Below are positions 17,689 to 26,892 of a stretch of 50,934 bases of DNA, one piece after another (position 1 is the first letter of the stretch; each line of letters starts with the position of its first letter). The notes under the pieces are model-generated. The model was not told the DNA's origin. It worked only from the letters and a program-made list of their open reading frames with translations, and ran no database searches. This DNA comes from Avoscillospira sp045579045 (GTDB lineage Bacteria; Bacillota; Clostridia; Oscillospirales; Oscillospiraceae): contig JAZNLL010000035.1 in assembly GCA_045579045.1 (NCBI GenBank), positions 1 to 50,934 on the forward strand, written 5' to 3'. Made by a program: the position numbers and the translations under genes.

Positions 17689-19129
17689 AGTTTTTCCGCC
17701 AGGTGCTGGGCATGAGCAAAATCAACATGGGGAACAGTTCCAACCGGCCGAAAAGCATGTCCAGTGTCAGAACCACTTTGGACAAAGGTGAGAAGAATGC
17801 AAAGTTTCCGGCAGGTCCTACCATAGCAAGACCGGGGCCAATATTGTTGATCGTTGCCAGTACAGAGGTCGTGCTTGTCACGGCATCAAAGTTATCCAGT
17901 GACACCAGGAGGATGGAGATAACTATCACCGCCACATAGACCACAAGATAACCAAATACGCCGCTGACCGTTTCCTGTCCGATCTGTTTTCCGTCCATAG
18001 TCAGAACCTTCACGGTTCTGGGATGCAGAAGCTTATGCACTTCATGGGCAGCCGCCTTGAATACGATCACAATACGGGATACTTTCAAACCGCCTCCCGT
18101 AGAGCCTGCGCAGGCACCGATCACCATGAGCAGAACCAGAATGATCTGACTCAGGATCGGCCATTGATTAAAATCAACGGTCGCAAAACCGGTCGTGGTG
18201 ATGATAGACGACACAGAGAAGAATGCATGGTGCAGTGCCTCATATACAGTCGGAAACATCGAAAGAACATTGGCTGCAACGATCAGGGTACTGAGTATAA
18301 CAATCCCGAGATAGACCCAGACTTCCGTGTTTCGGAATGCTGTTTTGAACTTCCGCATCAGTAAAAAGAAGTAAAAATTGAAGTTCACACCAAAAAGCAC
18401 CATAAAAACAGCGATTACGGTCTGAAGGTAGTAGCTGTCATAGTAACCAATTGAAGCAGCTTTGACACCAAAACCGCCGGTACCGGCTGTGCCAAAAGCG
18501 TGGCAAAGGCTGTCAAACAGCGGCATACCGCCCAGAACCAGCAGTATCACCAGCACCACCGTCATAAAGATATAGATTCCATAAAGGGTGGCAGCGGATC
18601 TGCGCATATTGGGCATGACCTTGCCAACGGAAGGGCCGGGACTTTCTGCCCGCAGAAGATGGTTGGACTGTCCGCCGCTCATGTTGACCACAGCCAGCAT
18701 AAACACGAGAATACCCATACCGCCCAGCCAATGGGTCAGACTGCGCCAGAAGAGCATGCAATGATCCAGACTTTCCACATCGGTCAGAATACTGGAACCT
18801 GTAGTGGTAAAGCCGGAAGCCGTTTCAAAAACCGCATCCAGATAGTTGGGAATCTGACCGGAGAGTGCAAAGGGCACGGCACCGATGAGAGAAATCACGA
18901 TCCATGCCAGAGCCGTGATCACAAAGCCTTCCTTGGCATACATGCTGCGATCACGGGGACGCACTCTTGTCAGGCCAAGACCCAGCAGAGCGGCACCAAA
19001 TATGGTCGTCAGAAACGTCCAGCCGGAGATCTCTCCGTAGATCAATGCGACCATCACAGAGGGTGTCATGAAAGCAGCCAAAATAAGAATGATAAAGCCC
19101 ATAAGACGGGCGATCATACGATAATTCAT
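17687..19129 (-). CDS. trkH: TrkH-family potassium uptake membrane protein
   Basis: The 480-residue integral membrane protein carries four pore-loop repeats of the Trk/Ktr superfamily: ASGFTTTGSS, GTAGTGGFGVK, SSIITTTGFAT and ATINNIGPG, each giving one Gly to the K+ filter. About eight to ten membrane helices are seen, in line with TrkH/KtrB. It imports K+ across the cytoplasmic membrane with TrkA as its cytosolic gate. It begins 13 bases after the trkA stop with AGGAG 6 bases before ATG 19129, so the pair form one operon. Confidence 0.94.
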   Translation of the reverse strand: MNYRMIARLMGFIILILAAFMTPSVMVALIYGEISGWTFLTTIFGAALLGLGLTRVRPRDRSMYAKEGFVITALAWIVISLIGAVPFALSGQIPNYLDAVFETASGFTTTGSSILTDVESLDHCMLFWRSLTHWLGGMGILVFMLAVVNMSGGQSNHLLRAESPGPSVGKVMPNMRRSAATLYGIYIFMTVVLVILLVLGGMPLFDSLCHAFGTAGTGGFGVKAASIGYYDSYYLQTVIAVFMVLFGVNFNFYFFLLMRKFKTAFRNTEVWVYLGIVILSTLIVAANVLSMFPTVYEALHHAFFSVSSIITTTGFATVDFNQWPILSQIILVLLMVIGACAGSTGGGLKVSRIVIVFKAAAHEVHKLLHPRTVKVLTMDGKQIGQETVSGVFGYLVVYVAVIVISILLVSLDNFDAVTSTTSVLATINNIGPGLAMVGPAGNFAFFSPLSKVVLTLDMLFGRLELFPMLILLMPSTWRKN

Positions 19130-19142
19130 AGCCGTCTCCTGC

Positions 19143-20510
19143 TTACTTCTTTACAGCAAAAATATCATCCAGACTCCGCAGACCGCTATGGGTCGTAACC
19201 ACGATCACGCTGTCACCCACTTCGATGGTATCGCTGCCTCTGGGGGTGATGGTACGGCCGTTTCTGGAAATACAGCCAACCAGCAAATCGTTCTTCAAGG
19301 ACAGTTCCTGCAGAGGAACTCCGCAGAACCAGGAAGCCGCTGTCACTCGGAACTCCATGGCCTCAACCTTACCGCTGGCGATCTTGCAGAGTGTCTCCAT
19401 GCTGGCATAGGCATCGGAGGCCTGCATCGCACGGACATAGCGTACCACGTTATCTGCACAGATTCGACGGGGATAGAACACAGAACCAAGCTCCAGCTGC
19501 TCCACGATATCCTCGTAGGAATCCCGATTGACCTTGGTAATAACCTTTGCATCGGTGGTTCGGCGGGCATACAGAGACAGAAGGATATTCTCCTCATCGA
19601 TGCCGGTCATGGCTGCTACCGCATCCATATGTGCCAGACCTTCTTCCAGAAGCAGCTTCTGATCGGTACCGTCTCCGTGGAGGATGGTTGCCGCAGGCAG
19701 CAGTTCGCTGAGTTCCTCACAGCGAGTTCTGTCCGATTCCACGATCTTCACGTCCATACCGGCTTCCAGCAACCGTCTGGATAAATAGTAACCCATATGA
19801 CCGCCGCCGATGACCATAGCCTGCCGGACTCTGGCTTTAGCCACGCCGATCTGTCGGAAGAACCGCAGAGCCTCTGCCGGACTTGCCACAATGGAAATTC
19901 GGTCTCCCGCCTGCAGGCGGAATTCGCCGGAGGGAATGTACACTTCCCGTTCTCCACGTTCTACGGCGCAGATCAGAACCTTGGCTCTGAGCTTGCTCAT
20001 CTCAATCAGAGACATGCCGTTGATCGGAGATGTCTCCGTGACATTATATTTGAGGATCTCCACCTGTCCCTTGGAGAAGGTATCGATCTTAATAGCAGAC
20101 GGAAACCGCAGGACACGAGCCATTTCCATGGCGCACTCCTGTTCCGGGTTAATGGACATACTCAGTCCCAGATCATCCTTGATCAGGGCCAGTTCTTCCA
20201 CATACTTAGGGTTTCGGACGCGGGCAATGGTATGCTTGGCGCCCAGTTTTTTCGCAATCAGGCAGCACAGCAGGTTCAGTTCATCTGCACCGGTACAGGC
20301 AATCACCAGATCTGCCGTCTCTACACCGGCCTCTTTCTGCACCAGATGAGAAGAGCCGTCCCCCTCCACCACCATAACGTCCAGTTCCTTATTGGACTGT
20401 TCCAGCGGATCGGCATAGTGATCGATCAGGGTAACTGCATGGGTTTCCTTGGAAAGCTGTTCAGCCAGCACGCTGCCGATCTTTCCGTCGCCGATAATGA
20501 TGATCTTCAT
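19143..20510 (-). CDS. trkA: Trk potassium uptake regulatory subunit TrkA
   Basis: The 455-residue cytosolic protein has two RCK (TrkA_N plus TrkA_C) halves. The first nucleotide-binding loop is IIIGDGKIGSVLAEQL at the N-terminus with VEGDGSS further on; the second is MVIGGGHMGYYLSRRL (about 235-250) with LHGDGTD. Each binds NAD(H) or ATP and controls TrkH opening. The two-RCK build is classical TrkA rather than single-domain KtrA. The promoter TTGCAA-17-TAAAAT is upstream, and trkH follows directly. Confidence 0.95.
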   Translation of the reverse strand: MKIIIIGDGKIGSVLAEQLSKETHAVTLIDHYADPLEQSNKELDVMVVEGDGSSHLVQKEAGVETADLVIACTGADELNLLCCLIAKKLGAKHTIARVRNPKYVEELALIKDDLGLSMSINPEQECAMEMARVLRFPSAIKIDTFSKGQVEILKYNVTETSPINGMSLIEMSKLRAKVLICAVERGEREVYIPSGEFRLQAGDRISIVASPAEALRFFRQIGVAKARVRQAMVIGGGHMGYYLSRRLLEAGMDVKIVESDRTRCEELSELLPAATILHGDGTDQKLLLEEGLAHMDAVAAMTGIDEENILLSLYARRTTDAKVITKVNRDSYEDIVEQLELGSVFYPRRICADNVVRYVRAMQASDAYASMETLCKIASGKVEAMEFRVTAASWFCGVPLQELSLKNDLLVGCISRNGRTITPRGSDTIEVGDSVIVVTTHSGLRSLDDIFAVKK

Positions 20511-20543
20511 ATAGAAAGACCCCCATAATATTGATTGTTTGCT

Positions 20544-20572
20544 ATTTTATCACAGGTTTTTTTGTTTTGCAA
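20544..20572 (-). promoter_or_regulatory. Promoter of trkA-trkH
   Basis: Minus strand: TTGCAA (20572-20567), 17 bases, TAAAAT (20549-20544). Divergent from the cotransporter promoter about 50 bases away, so the two may influence each other. Confidence 0.65.
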
Positions 20573-20600
20573 GAAATGCCGCCAAAACACATCGTGGGAC

Positions 20601-20628
20601 TTGATTTCCAAATTTGGCATGATATAAT
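20601..20628 (+). promoter_or_regulatory. Promoter of the Na/Pi cotransporter gene
   Basis: TTGATT (20601-20606), 16 bases, TATAAT (20623-20628). The -10 box abuts the first in-frame ATG (20629), which therefore cannot be the translation start; the ATG at 20668 is used instead. Confidence 0.65.
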
Positions 20629-20667
20629 ATGATTGCCAAAGAATCGAGCAAAGGATTGATAGATGCT

Positions 20668-22413
20668 ATGGATATTTTTGACGTATTGACATTGATCGGC
20701 GGCTTGTGTCTGTTCCTGTTTGGTATGGACGTCATGGGCGAATCCCTTAAGCGGGCAGCCGGCAACTCTCTGCGAACCATTCTCGGCAAACTCACAAACA
20801 ACAAACTTTTGGGCTTTTTGACCGGTCTGACCGTGACCGCGGTCATCCAGTCCTCTTCTGCCACCACGGTTATGGTGGTCGGCTTCGTCAACTCCAGCCT
20901 GATGACCCTGAAGCAGGCCATCAGTGTCATTATGGGTGCCAACGTTGGTACTACCATCACGGCATGGATTCTCAGCCTTTCCGGCATCAGCGGTGAGAAC
21001 CTGATCATTCAGCTGCTGAAGCCCACTTCATTCACTCCTGTGCTGGCTCTCATCGGTATTATTCTGCAGATGACTGCCAAGACCAGCAAGAAGAAGGACA
21101 TCGGTGCCATTCTGCTGGGCTTCGCCACCCTGATGTTCGGCATGGATGCTATGTCCGGTGCTGTAGGCGGTCTTCGTGATATTCCCGCCTTCCAGCAGAT
21201 GTTCATTCTGTTTACCAACCCCATTCTGGGTGTTCTGGTAGGTGCTGTGCTGACTGCCATTATTCAGTCTTCCTCTGCATCTGTCGGTATTCTGCAGGCT
21301 CTGTCCGCTACCGGTCAGGTCACCAACGGCGCCGCCATTCCCATTATCATGGGTCAGGGTATCGGCACCTGCGTAACCGCACTGATCTCCTCCGTAGGTA
21401 CCACCAGAAACGCACGTCGCGCTGCCATTGTTCATTTGAGTTTTAACGTCATCGGTACGGTCGTCTGGCTGTCTGCATTCTGCATTTTCAAGGCAGTATT
21501 TGCTCCTGTATTCCTCAACGAAGCAGCCAACTTCCTGAGCATCGCTATTTTCAACACCGTTTTCAAGGTTCTGTGTACTGTTCTGTTGCTCCCCATGTCC
21601 GACCTGCTGGAAAAGCTGGCTATCCGCATTCTGCCCGATGCAGAGACTCCGGAAACCGCAGCTGTTTTGGACGAGCGTCTGCTTACAACTCCCGCTGTTG
21701 CACTTTCTCAGAGCCGTGCTGTTGCGCTGGAGATGGCAGAATGCTCCATCGGCTGTCTGAAAAAGGCTCTCTCCTCTCTGAACAACTACTCTCCTGCCCT
21801 TGCTAAGGAAATCCGTCAGGATGAAGACCGCAGCGACCAGTATGAAGATATTCTCGGTTCTTATCTGGTTAAGCTCAGCGCCATGACCATGGACGATGCT
21901 GATGAAAGAGAGACCACCATGCTGCTGAAGCTCATCGGTGACTTCGAACGTATCTCCGACCACAGCGTCAACATTCTGGAATCTGCCGAAGAAATGCTGG
22001 AAAAGGATCTGAGCTTCTCCCCTGCCGCACAGAAAGAGATCTCTGTTCTTACCTCTGCAGTCTCTGAGATTCTGGATCTTTCTCTGGAAGCATTCCGCAC
22101 CGGCGACATTCAGACCATCTACTCCGTGGAACCTCTGGAGCAGGTCATCGACCGTCTGAAGGAAATCCTCCGCACCAACCATATTCTCCGCCTGCAGCAG
22201 GGTGAATGCACCATCCATGTGGGCTTTGTCTGGTCTGATCTGCTGACCAATCTGGAACGCACCTCCGACCACTGCTCCAACATCGCCGGCTGCCTCATCG
22301 ATATGCAGAGCCACGATATGAACACCCACGCACACCTGCGTGCCCTGAAGACCTCCGGTGAGGACTTCATGAAGCAGCTGGAGTATTACTCCAACAAGTA
22401 TTCCATCAGCTGA
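20668..22413 (+). CDS. Na/Pi cotransporter with PhoU-like tail (NptA/YjbB family)
   Basis: The 581-residue protein has two inverted repeats, each with the hallmark QSSSA: AVIQSSSATTVMVVG (about 55-70) and AIIQSSSASVGILQA (about 195-210). About eight membrane helices precede residue 335. The C-terminal 230 residues are a helical PhoU-like domain (DEDRSDQYEDIL; FERISDHSVNI; TSDHCSNIAGC) with the paired E/D-R-x3-D-H motifs that bind metal clusters. It probably moves phosphate with sodium, in either direction. ATG 20668 is preferred because the earlier ATG overlaps the -10 box; the ribosome site AAGGA is about 12 bases upstream. A strong terminator follows. Confidence 0.9.
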   Translation: MDIFDVLTLIGGLCLFLFGMDVMGESLKRAAGNSLRTILGKLTNNKLLGFLTGLTVTAVIQSSSATTVMVVGFVNSSLMTLKQAISVIMGANVGTTITAWILSLSGISGENLIIQLLKPTSFTPVLALIGIILQMTAKTSKKKDIGAILLGFATLMFGMDAMSGAVGGLRDIPAFQQMFILFTNPILGVLVGAVLTAIIQSSSASVGILQALSATGQVTNGAAIPIIMGQGIGTCVTALISSVGTTRNARRAAIVHLSFNVIGTVVWLSAFCIFKAVFAPVFLNEAANFLSIAIFNTVFKVLCTVLLLPMSDLLEKLAIRILPDAETPETAAVLDERLLTTPAVALSQSRAVALEMAECSIGCLKKALSSLNNYSPALAKEIRQDEDRSDQYEDILGSYLVKLSAMTMDDADERETTMLLKLIGDFERISDHSVNILESAEEMLEKDLSFSPAAQKEISVLTSAVSEILDLSLEAFRTGDIQTIYSVEPLEQVIDRLKEILRTNHILRLQQGECTIHVGFVWSDLLTNLERTSDHCSNIAGCLIDMQSHDMNTHAHLRALKTSGEDFMKQLEYYSNKYSIS

Positions 22414-22418
22414 TACAG

Positions 22419-22450
22419 GATGCCGCAGTTAAACTGCGGCATCTTTCTTT
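22419..22450 (+). terminator. Terminator after the Na/Pi cotransporter
   Basis: Ten-pair stem GATGCCGCAG / CTGCGGCATC with loop TTAAA, then TTTCTTTT. Confidence 0.9.
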
Positions 22451-22481
22451 TAAAAAATTTATACCAATTGCAACAAAATAC

Positions 22482-22511
22482 TTGCTCACAGCCCTATTCA
22501 TGCTGTATAAT
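22482..22511 (+). promoter_or_regulatory. Promoter of the CofE-like gene
   Basis: TTGCTC (22482-22487), 18 bases, TATAAT (22506-22511). About 35 bases before ATG 22547. Confidence 0.65.
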
Positions 22512-22546
22512 AGGTGCGTCATTTTAATACCATTGGAGATGTTATT

Positions 22547-23740
22547 ATGGAAAGAAGAATCGGTACGGTTTCCAGAGGCGTTCGCTGCCCCATCATTCGT
22601 GAAGGCGACAACCTCGTGGATATTGTTGTGGACAGCGTGATCTCTGCCGCCGAAAGCGACAGCTTCGAACTGCGCAACCGCGACGTCATCGGCATTACCG
22701 AATCCATCGTGGCTCGTGCTCAGGGCAACTATGCCTCCGTGGAGCACATTGCCGCTGATGTGAAAGCCAAGCTGGGAGGCGGCACCGTCGGTGTCATCTT
22801 CCCCATCCTGTCCCGCAACCGCTTTGCCATCAACCTGAAGGGTATTGCTATGGGCTGCAAGAAGGTCGTTCTGATGCTCAGCTACCCCAGCGACGAAGTT
22901 GGCAACGCCCTGCTGACCTATGATCAGCTGGATGAGGCCGGTGTAAACCCCTATTCCGATGTCCTTTCTCTCGAAAAATACCGCCAGCTGTTTGGTAACA
23001 ATGTCCACGAGTTTACCGGTGTGGACTATATCGATTACTACTCTCAGATTATCCGCGAAGCCGGTGCCGAGGTGGAAGTCATTTTTGCCAACCAGGCCAA
23101 AACCATCCTCAATTACACCGACTGCGTCATCAACTGCGACATTCACACCCGTGTCCGTACCAAGCGCATCCTGCGTGAGAACGGCGCAAAAGTTGTCTGC
23201 GGTCTGGATGATCTGCTGAATGCTCCTGTCAACGGCAGCGGCTACAACACCAAGTACGGTCTGTTGGGCTCCAATAAGTCCACGGAAGATAAGATCAAGC
23301 TGTTTCCCAACGAATGCAAGGATCTGGTTGTGGAAATCCAGAACAAGCTGCTGGAAAAGACCGGCAAGCTGGTGGAAGTCATGGTCTATGGCGACGGTGC
23401 CTTTAAGGATCCCCAGGGTAAGATCTGGGAGCTGGCAGACCCCGTGGTCTCCCCTGCCTTCACCGACGGTCTGATCGGTACGCCCAACGAACTGAAGCTG
23501 AAGTATCTGGCTGACAATGATTTTGCCAACCTGTCCGGTGCCGAACTGAAGGAAGCCATTTCCAACTCCATCAAGGCAAAGGACGATAATCTGGTTGGCA
23601 ACATGGCTTCTCAGGGCACAACTCCCCGTCAGCTGACCGACCTGATCGGTTCCCTGTGTGACCTGACCTCCGGCTCTGGTGACAAGGGCACTCCCATCAT
23701 TCTCATTCAGGGCTATTTCGACAACTATACCGCTGAATAA
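22547..23740 (+). CDS. CofE-like (coenzyme F420-0:L-glutamate ligase family) protein
   Basis: The product is 397 residues from ATG 22547 (GGAG 8 bases upstream). It shows the F420_ligase family opening GTVSRGVRCPIIREGDNLVD and DVIGITESIVARAQGN, then a long body with VGVIFPILSRNR, VMVYGDGAFKDPQGKIWELADP and TPIILIQGYFDN. In methanogens and actinobacteria CofE adds glutamates to F420, but no other F420 gene is visible here and Clostridia generally lack F420. The actual substrate is therefore unknown; another gamma-glutamyl ligation is possible. The gene is monocistronic, with its own promoter and terminator. Confidence 0.82.
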   Translation: MERRIGTVSRGVRCPIIREGDNLVDIVVDSVISAAESDSFELRNRDVIGITESIVARAQGNYASVEHIAADVKAKLGGGTVGVIFPILSRNRFAINLKGIAMGCKKVVLMLSYPSDEVGNALLTYDQLDEAGVNPYSDVLSLEKYRQLFGNNVHEFTGVDYIDYYSQIIREAGAEVEVIFANQAKTILNYTDCVINCDIHTRVRTKRILRENGAKVVCGLDDLLNAPVNGSGYNTKYGLLGSNKSTEDKIKLFPNECKDLVVEIQNKLLEKTGKLVEVMVYGDGAFKDPQGKIWELADPVVSPAFTDGLIGTPNELKLKYLADNDFANLSGAELKEAISNSIKAKDDNLVGNMASQGTTPRQLTDLIGSLCDLTSGSGDKGTPIILIQGYFDNYTAE

Positions 23741-23752
23741 AGCAAACAATTT

Positions 23753-23783
23753 GACCCCTCACAGCTGTGAGGGGTCTTTTTTT
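23753..23783. terminator. Terminator between the CofE-like and amidohydrolase genes
   Basis: A perfect 24-base palindrome (23753-23776, opening GACCCCTCACAG) is followed by seven T. It is placed between convergent genes and can act on both. Confidence 0.93.
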
Positions 23784-24636
23784 AGAACCTGCTTCTGATT
23801 GCATCTTCACCTGCGTACAAAATGTCATCGGTCTTTTCACCGAGACACGCTTTCAGCAGAGCATATTCATCAAGCGAGGCCTGTCCGTGGTATACGTTGT
23901 AAGCACCTGCATCGCTGCCCAAAGCGATCCTTGCACCCATCATAGCAGCATAGGTCACACTCTCCTGCTGCAGCTGCAGCAGAGGCTTCAGGACATCATC
24001 CGGAAACCGCCCGGTACCGATCAGATTGCCAATCGTCACAAGGGTCGGCACCCAGACAGTCTGTGTTTCCGACAGCAGACAAATTGTATCTGTATCCAGA
24101 TAAGCACCGTGCTCAATGCTGTCCACTCCTGCCCGCAGGACATTGGTCACCGCTTCCCTGCCGTTTGCATGGGCCATCACAGAAAAGCCGCAGTCATGGG
24201 CATAATCGATCATATCCCGACACAATTCATAAGAGCAGGGTATATCCGTGATCTTTCCAAAACAGTCAAAATCCATGAGACCGGAAACCATGATCTTAAT
24301 GAAATGGCCGCCTTGGGCTGTCACTTCCTCCACCAGCGCCTTGTATTCCGCAAAATTTGAAAACTCCCTGCCCAGAAAACGTCCGTAGTGACCTTTTCGG
24401 CAGATATTGAACACAGGAGTCCGATAAGTAATACCGTATTCCTCTGCCAGCTGTGATGCTCTTAAACCCACACCCCATGCATCACCGCCGTCACGAAGAA
24501 ATGTAATTCCACGAGCCGCATAGTCTGCAAGACGGGCACAAATCAAAGTCTCATCCGGCTGTTGCTTCTGATGGTCGATGGCAGAGCGGTAATAAACACC
24601 GTCTAAAATCATATGGATATGACAGTCTCCGAACAT
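23782..24636 (-). CDS. Metal-dependent amidohydrolase (imidazolonepropionase-like)
   Basis: The product is 284 residues from ATG 24636, which has AGAGG 8 bases upstream; a GTG at 24645 lies too close to that site. Metal ligands of the amidohydrolase TIM barrel are in order: DCHIHM (HxH), FIKIMVSG (Lys, possibly carboxylated), VMAHANG, SIEHGAY and LGSDAGAY (Asp). It is shorter than the usual 380-450 residues and lacks the N-terminal beta-sandwich, starting straight at the HxH strand. It lies downstream of a TRAP-TAXI transporter but behind a terminator and its own -10 box, so a shared substrate is only a guess. Confidence 0.85.
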   Translation of the reverse strand: MFGDCHIHMILDGVYYRSAIDHQKQQPDETLICARLADYAARGITFLRDGGDAWGVGLRASQLAEEYGITYRTPVFNICRKGHYGRFLGREFSNFAEYKALVEEVTAQGGHFIKIMVSGLMDFDCFGKITDIPCSYELCRDMIDYAHDCGFSVMAHANGREAVTNVLRAGVDSIEHGAYLDTDTICLLSETQTVWVPTLVTIGNLIGTGRFPDDVLKPLLQLQQESVTYAAMMGARIALGSDAGAYNVYHGQASLDEYALLKACLGEKTDDILYAGEDAIRSRF

Positions 24637-24656
24637 GAATTTCACCTCTTTTTTCT

Positions 24657-24665
24657 ATTATAGCA
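24657..24665 (-). promoter_or_regulatory. Extended -10 promoter of the amidohydrolase gene
   Basis: Minus strand TGC-TATAAT (24665-24657). No clear -35; the position it would occupy is inside the terminator stem of the TRAP permease gene. Confidence 0.5.
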
Positions 24666-24699
24666 CAAAAAATCGCTGCCGTAAAACGGCAGCGATTTT
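24666..24699 (-). terminator. Terminator of the TRAP transporter operon
   Basis: Fourteen-pair stem (24669-24682 with 24686-24699, core ATCGCTGCCGT) with a three-base loop and a T run on the minus strand. It overlaps the expected -35 region of the next promoter. Confidence 0.92.
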
Positions 24700-24709
24700 A
24701 ATGATTGAT

Positions 24710-26746
24710 TTAGGATAAGGCAGTTTTGTGCTTGTTCTTGGCAATGATCTGGCTGGCAACGACAACAATAACCAGAACCAAACCGATGGCATCGGTCACG
24801 ATACCGGGATAGACCAGCAGCAGACCGCCGACAACAGCAACAATACGGAAGAACCAATGGATATGATCCAGCAGATAACCTTCCAGCGCAGCTGCAACAG
24901 AAGCAATACCGATCACGGAGGTAATGCAGATGAGGATGACCTCAGCAGCATTGGTATCCACAAACAGCATGGCAGGGTTCAAGGCGAACACATAAGGAAC
25001 AATGAACGCAGCAATCGCCAGCTTGGTGGCGGTGACGGCAGTCTTCATGGGGTTTGCCTGTGCGATGGCGGCACCAGCATAGGCAGCCAGAGCAACAGGA
25101 GGTGTCAGGTCGGCAACAATGCCGAAGTAGAAGACAAAGAAGTGCGCTGCGATATCGGGCACGCCCATCTTCACCAGAATGGGGGCGCAGGTGGCAGCCA
25201 TGATACAGTAGTTGGCAGTGGTGGGAACACCCATACCCAGAACAATGCAGCACAGCATGGTCAGGAACAGGGCAATGATGAGGGTATCGCCTGCCAGAGC
25301 CACGATGCCGTTGAACAGCATATAGGCCAGTCCGGTCACACCAATGAGACCTGCAATAATACCGGCAACACCGCATGCAACAGCCACGGTGATCATACCC
25401 TGACCGCCGGAAGCCAGAGCCTCAAAAATACGGCTCATAATGCCTTTGGTAATAATGGGATGTTCCTGTCTGCGGACAGCAGCCTTCTCGCTGAGGGGCT
25501 TGCTGAACCAGCCGCCGATGGTAAGCAGAAGGCTTTCAAAATCAAATGCGCTTACTACAATAACAGCAGCGATTGCAATGGCAGCAGCATACTGAATAGA
25601 GCGAGAGCCGGAGGTAACCAGGCAAATCAGCAACACCAGTGGCAGCAGCAGATAAAGCTGCTTCAGCAGGGGCTTAATATAGGGCAATTCATCCTTGGAC
25701 AGGCCGCGGAGGCCTTCCTTCTTGGCTTCCAGATGGACAGTCACAAAAACGCCCAGGAAGTACAGCACAGCAGGCAAAATCGCCCGGACAACAATGTTGG
25801 AATAAGGAACACCAATGGTCTCAGCCATCAGAAACGCAGCAGCGCCCATGATGGGAGGCATGATCTGACCGCCGGTAGAAGCAGAAGCTTCCGCTGCAGC
25901 AGCAAACTCGGGCTTATAGCCGGTCTTCTTCATCAGAGGAATGGTCACAGCACCGGAACCTACAGTATTGGCAACGGAAGAACCGGAAACCATACCTTCC
26001 ATAGCGGAGGCCACAACCGCAACCTTTGCAGGACCACCGGAGAAACGGCCGACAGCGGCATTGGCAATGTTAATGAAAAAGTCACCAATGCCGGTACGCT
26101 CCAAAAATGCACCAAAGATGATAAACACCACGATGTACTTGGAGCAGACGTTGATGGGAGTAGACAGGATACCTTCCTTGGAATAGAACAGGGTGCGGAC
26201 AATGTTCGTCACTCGCTTGAGCATATCGGGATTGGTGGAGCCCCAAATGAGTGCGTAGACCAACAGTGCACCGGCCACGCAAAGAATGGGAATACCCACG
26301 CAGCGGCGGCACAGTTCTGCCAGGCACAGGATACCCACCACACCGATGATCATTTCATAGAACTCAATATTGAAACGGGCAACGATGGCATTGGCATTGA
26401 GCGCATAGTACAGGAATGCACCGGTACCGAGGAGCATCAGAACCACATCATACCAAGGCATGTGGTTGACACGCTGCTTGCCTTTCTTGGCGGGGAACAC
26501 CAAAAAGCCGATAAACATGATGTAAGCGACAAAACTGGTCAGTCGCAGTTCATCCAGCCAGGTTGCAAACAGAGTCACGTACAAACAAAAGATGGAGAAG
26601 CAAGCCAAGATGATGGACACAATAATCTTGGGTACGCCTTCCCACACACGGGTGTTTGACTCACGGTCAAATTTTTTCATAACTTCGTCCAGATCCATGG
26701 GCTGCTGGACGGTCTCTTGAGCAGACTTCTTCTTGAACAGAGCCAT
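24710..26746 (-). CDS. TRAP transporter fused permease (TAXI type)
   Basis: The 678-residue protein fuses the small (DctQ-like, N-terminal, four helices) and large (DctM, twelve-helix) subunits, as is usual in TRAP-TAXI systems. Landmarks: FGAFLERTGIGDFFINIANA, SGSSVANTVGSGAVTIPLMK, the STGGQIMPPIMGAAAF block and GMGVPTTANY, all characteristic DctM loops. It drives uptake of an organic acid or amino-acid-like solute using a cation gradient. The TAXI binding protein gene is 146 bases upstream with a stem-loop between. AGGAGG precedes ATG 26746. Confidence 0.95.
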   Translation of the reverse strand: MALFKKKSAQETVQQPMDLDEVMKKFDRESNTRVWEGVPKIIVSIILACFSIFCLYVTLFATWLDELRLTSFVAYIMFIGFLVFPAKKGKQRVNHMPWYDVVLMLLGTGAFLYYALNANAIVARFNIEFYEMIIGVVGILCLAELCRRCVGIPILCVAGALLVYALIWGSTNPDMLKRVTNIVRTLFYSKEGILSTPINVCSKYIVVFIIFGAFLERTGIGDFFINIANAAVGRFSGGPAKVAVVASAMEGMVSGSSVANTVGSGAVTIPLMKKTGYKPEFAAAAEASASTGGQIMPPIMGAAAFLMAETIGVPYSNIVVRAILPAVLYFLGVFVTVHLEAKKEGLRGLSKDELPYIKPLLKQLYLLLPLVLLICLVTSGSRSIQYAAAIAIAAVIVVSAFDFESLLLTIGGWFSKPLSEKAAVRRQEHPIITKGIMSRIFEALASGGQGMITVAVACGVAGIIAGLIGVTGLAYMLFNGIVALAGDTLIIALFLTMLCCIVLGMGVPTTANYCIMAATCAPILVKMGVPDIAAHFFVFYFGIVADLTPPVALAAYAGAAIAQANPMKTAVTATKLAIAAFIVPYVFALNPAMLFVDTNAAEVILICITSVIGIASVAAALEGYLLDHIHWFFRIVAVVGGLLLVYPGIVTDAIGLVLVIVVVASQIIAKNKHKTALS

Positions 26747-26845
26747 ATGTACCTCCTAAAAAAATTCTCTCTATTGCATTTGCAAGGAACGGGTTTGTCC
26801 GTTCTCCGGGAATGGACAAGCCCCTGCCTTATAAAGGCCGAAAAT

Positions 26846-26875
26846 CGGCTGCGGTGAGGTATCTCACCGCAGCCG
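26846..26875 (-). other. Intercistronic stem-loop between TAXI binding protein and permease genes
   Basis: Thirteen-pair stem (CGGCTGCGGTGAG / CTCACCGCAGCCG, loop GTAT) followed by only four T on the minus strand. Such a partial terminator or mRNA-protecting hairpin could raise binding protein over permease. A short self-complementary GCCTT/AAGGC lies just beyond. Confidence 0.75.
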
Positions 26876-26892
26876 GTATTTTCTAACGAAAA

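Noticed and set aside
22547..23740. Evidence for a coenzyme F420 pathway.
   Set aside because: Only a CofE-like gene is present; no other pathway gene lies in the window.
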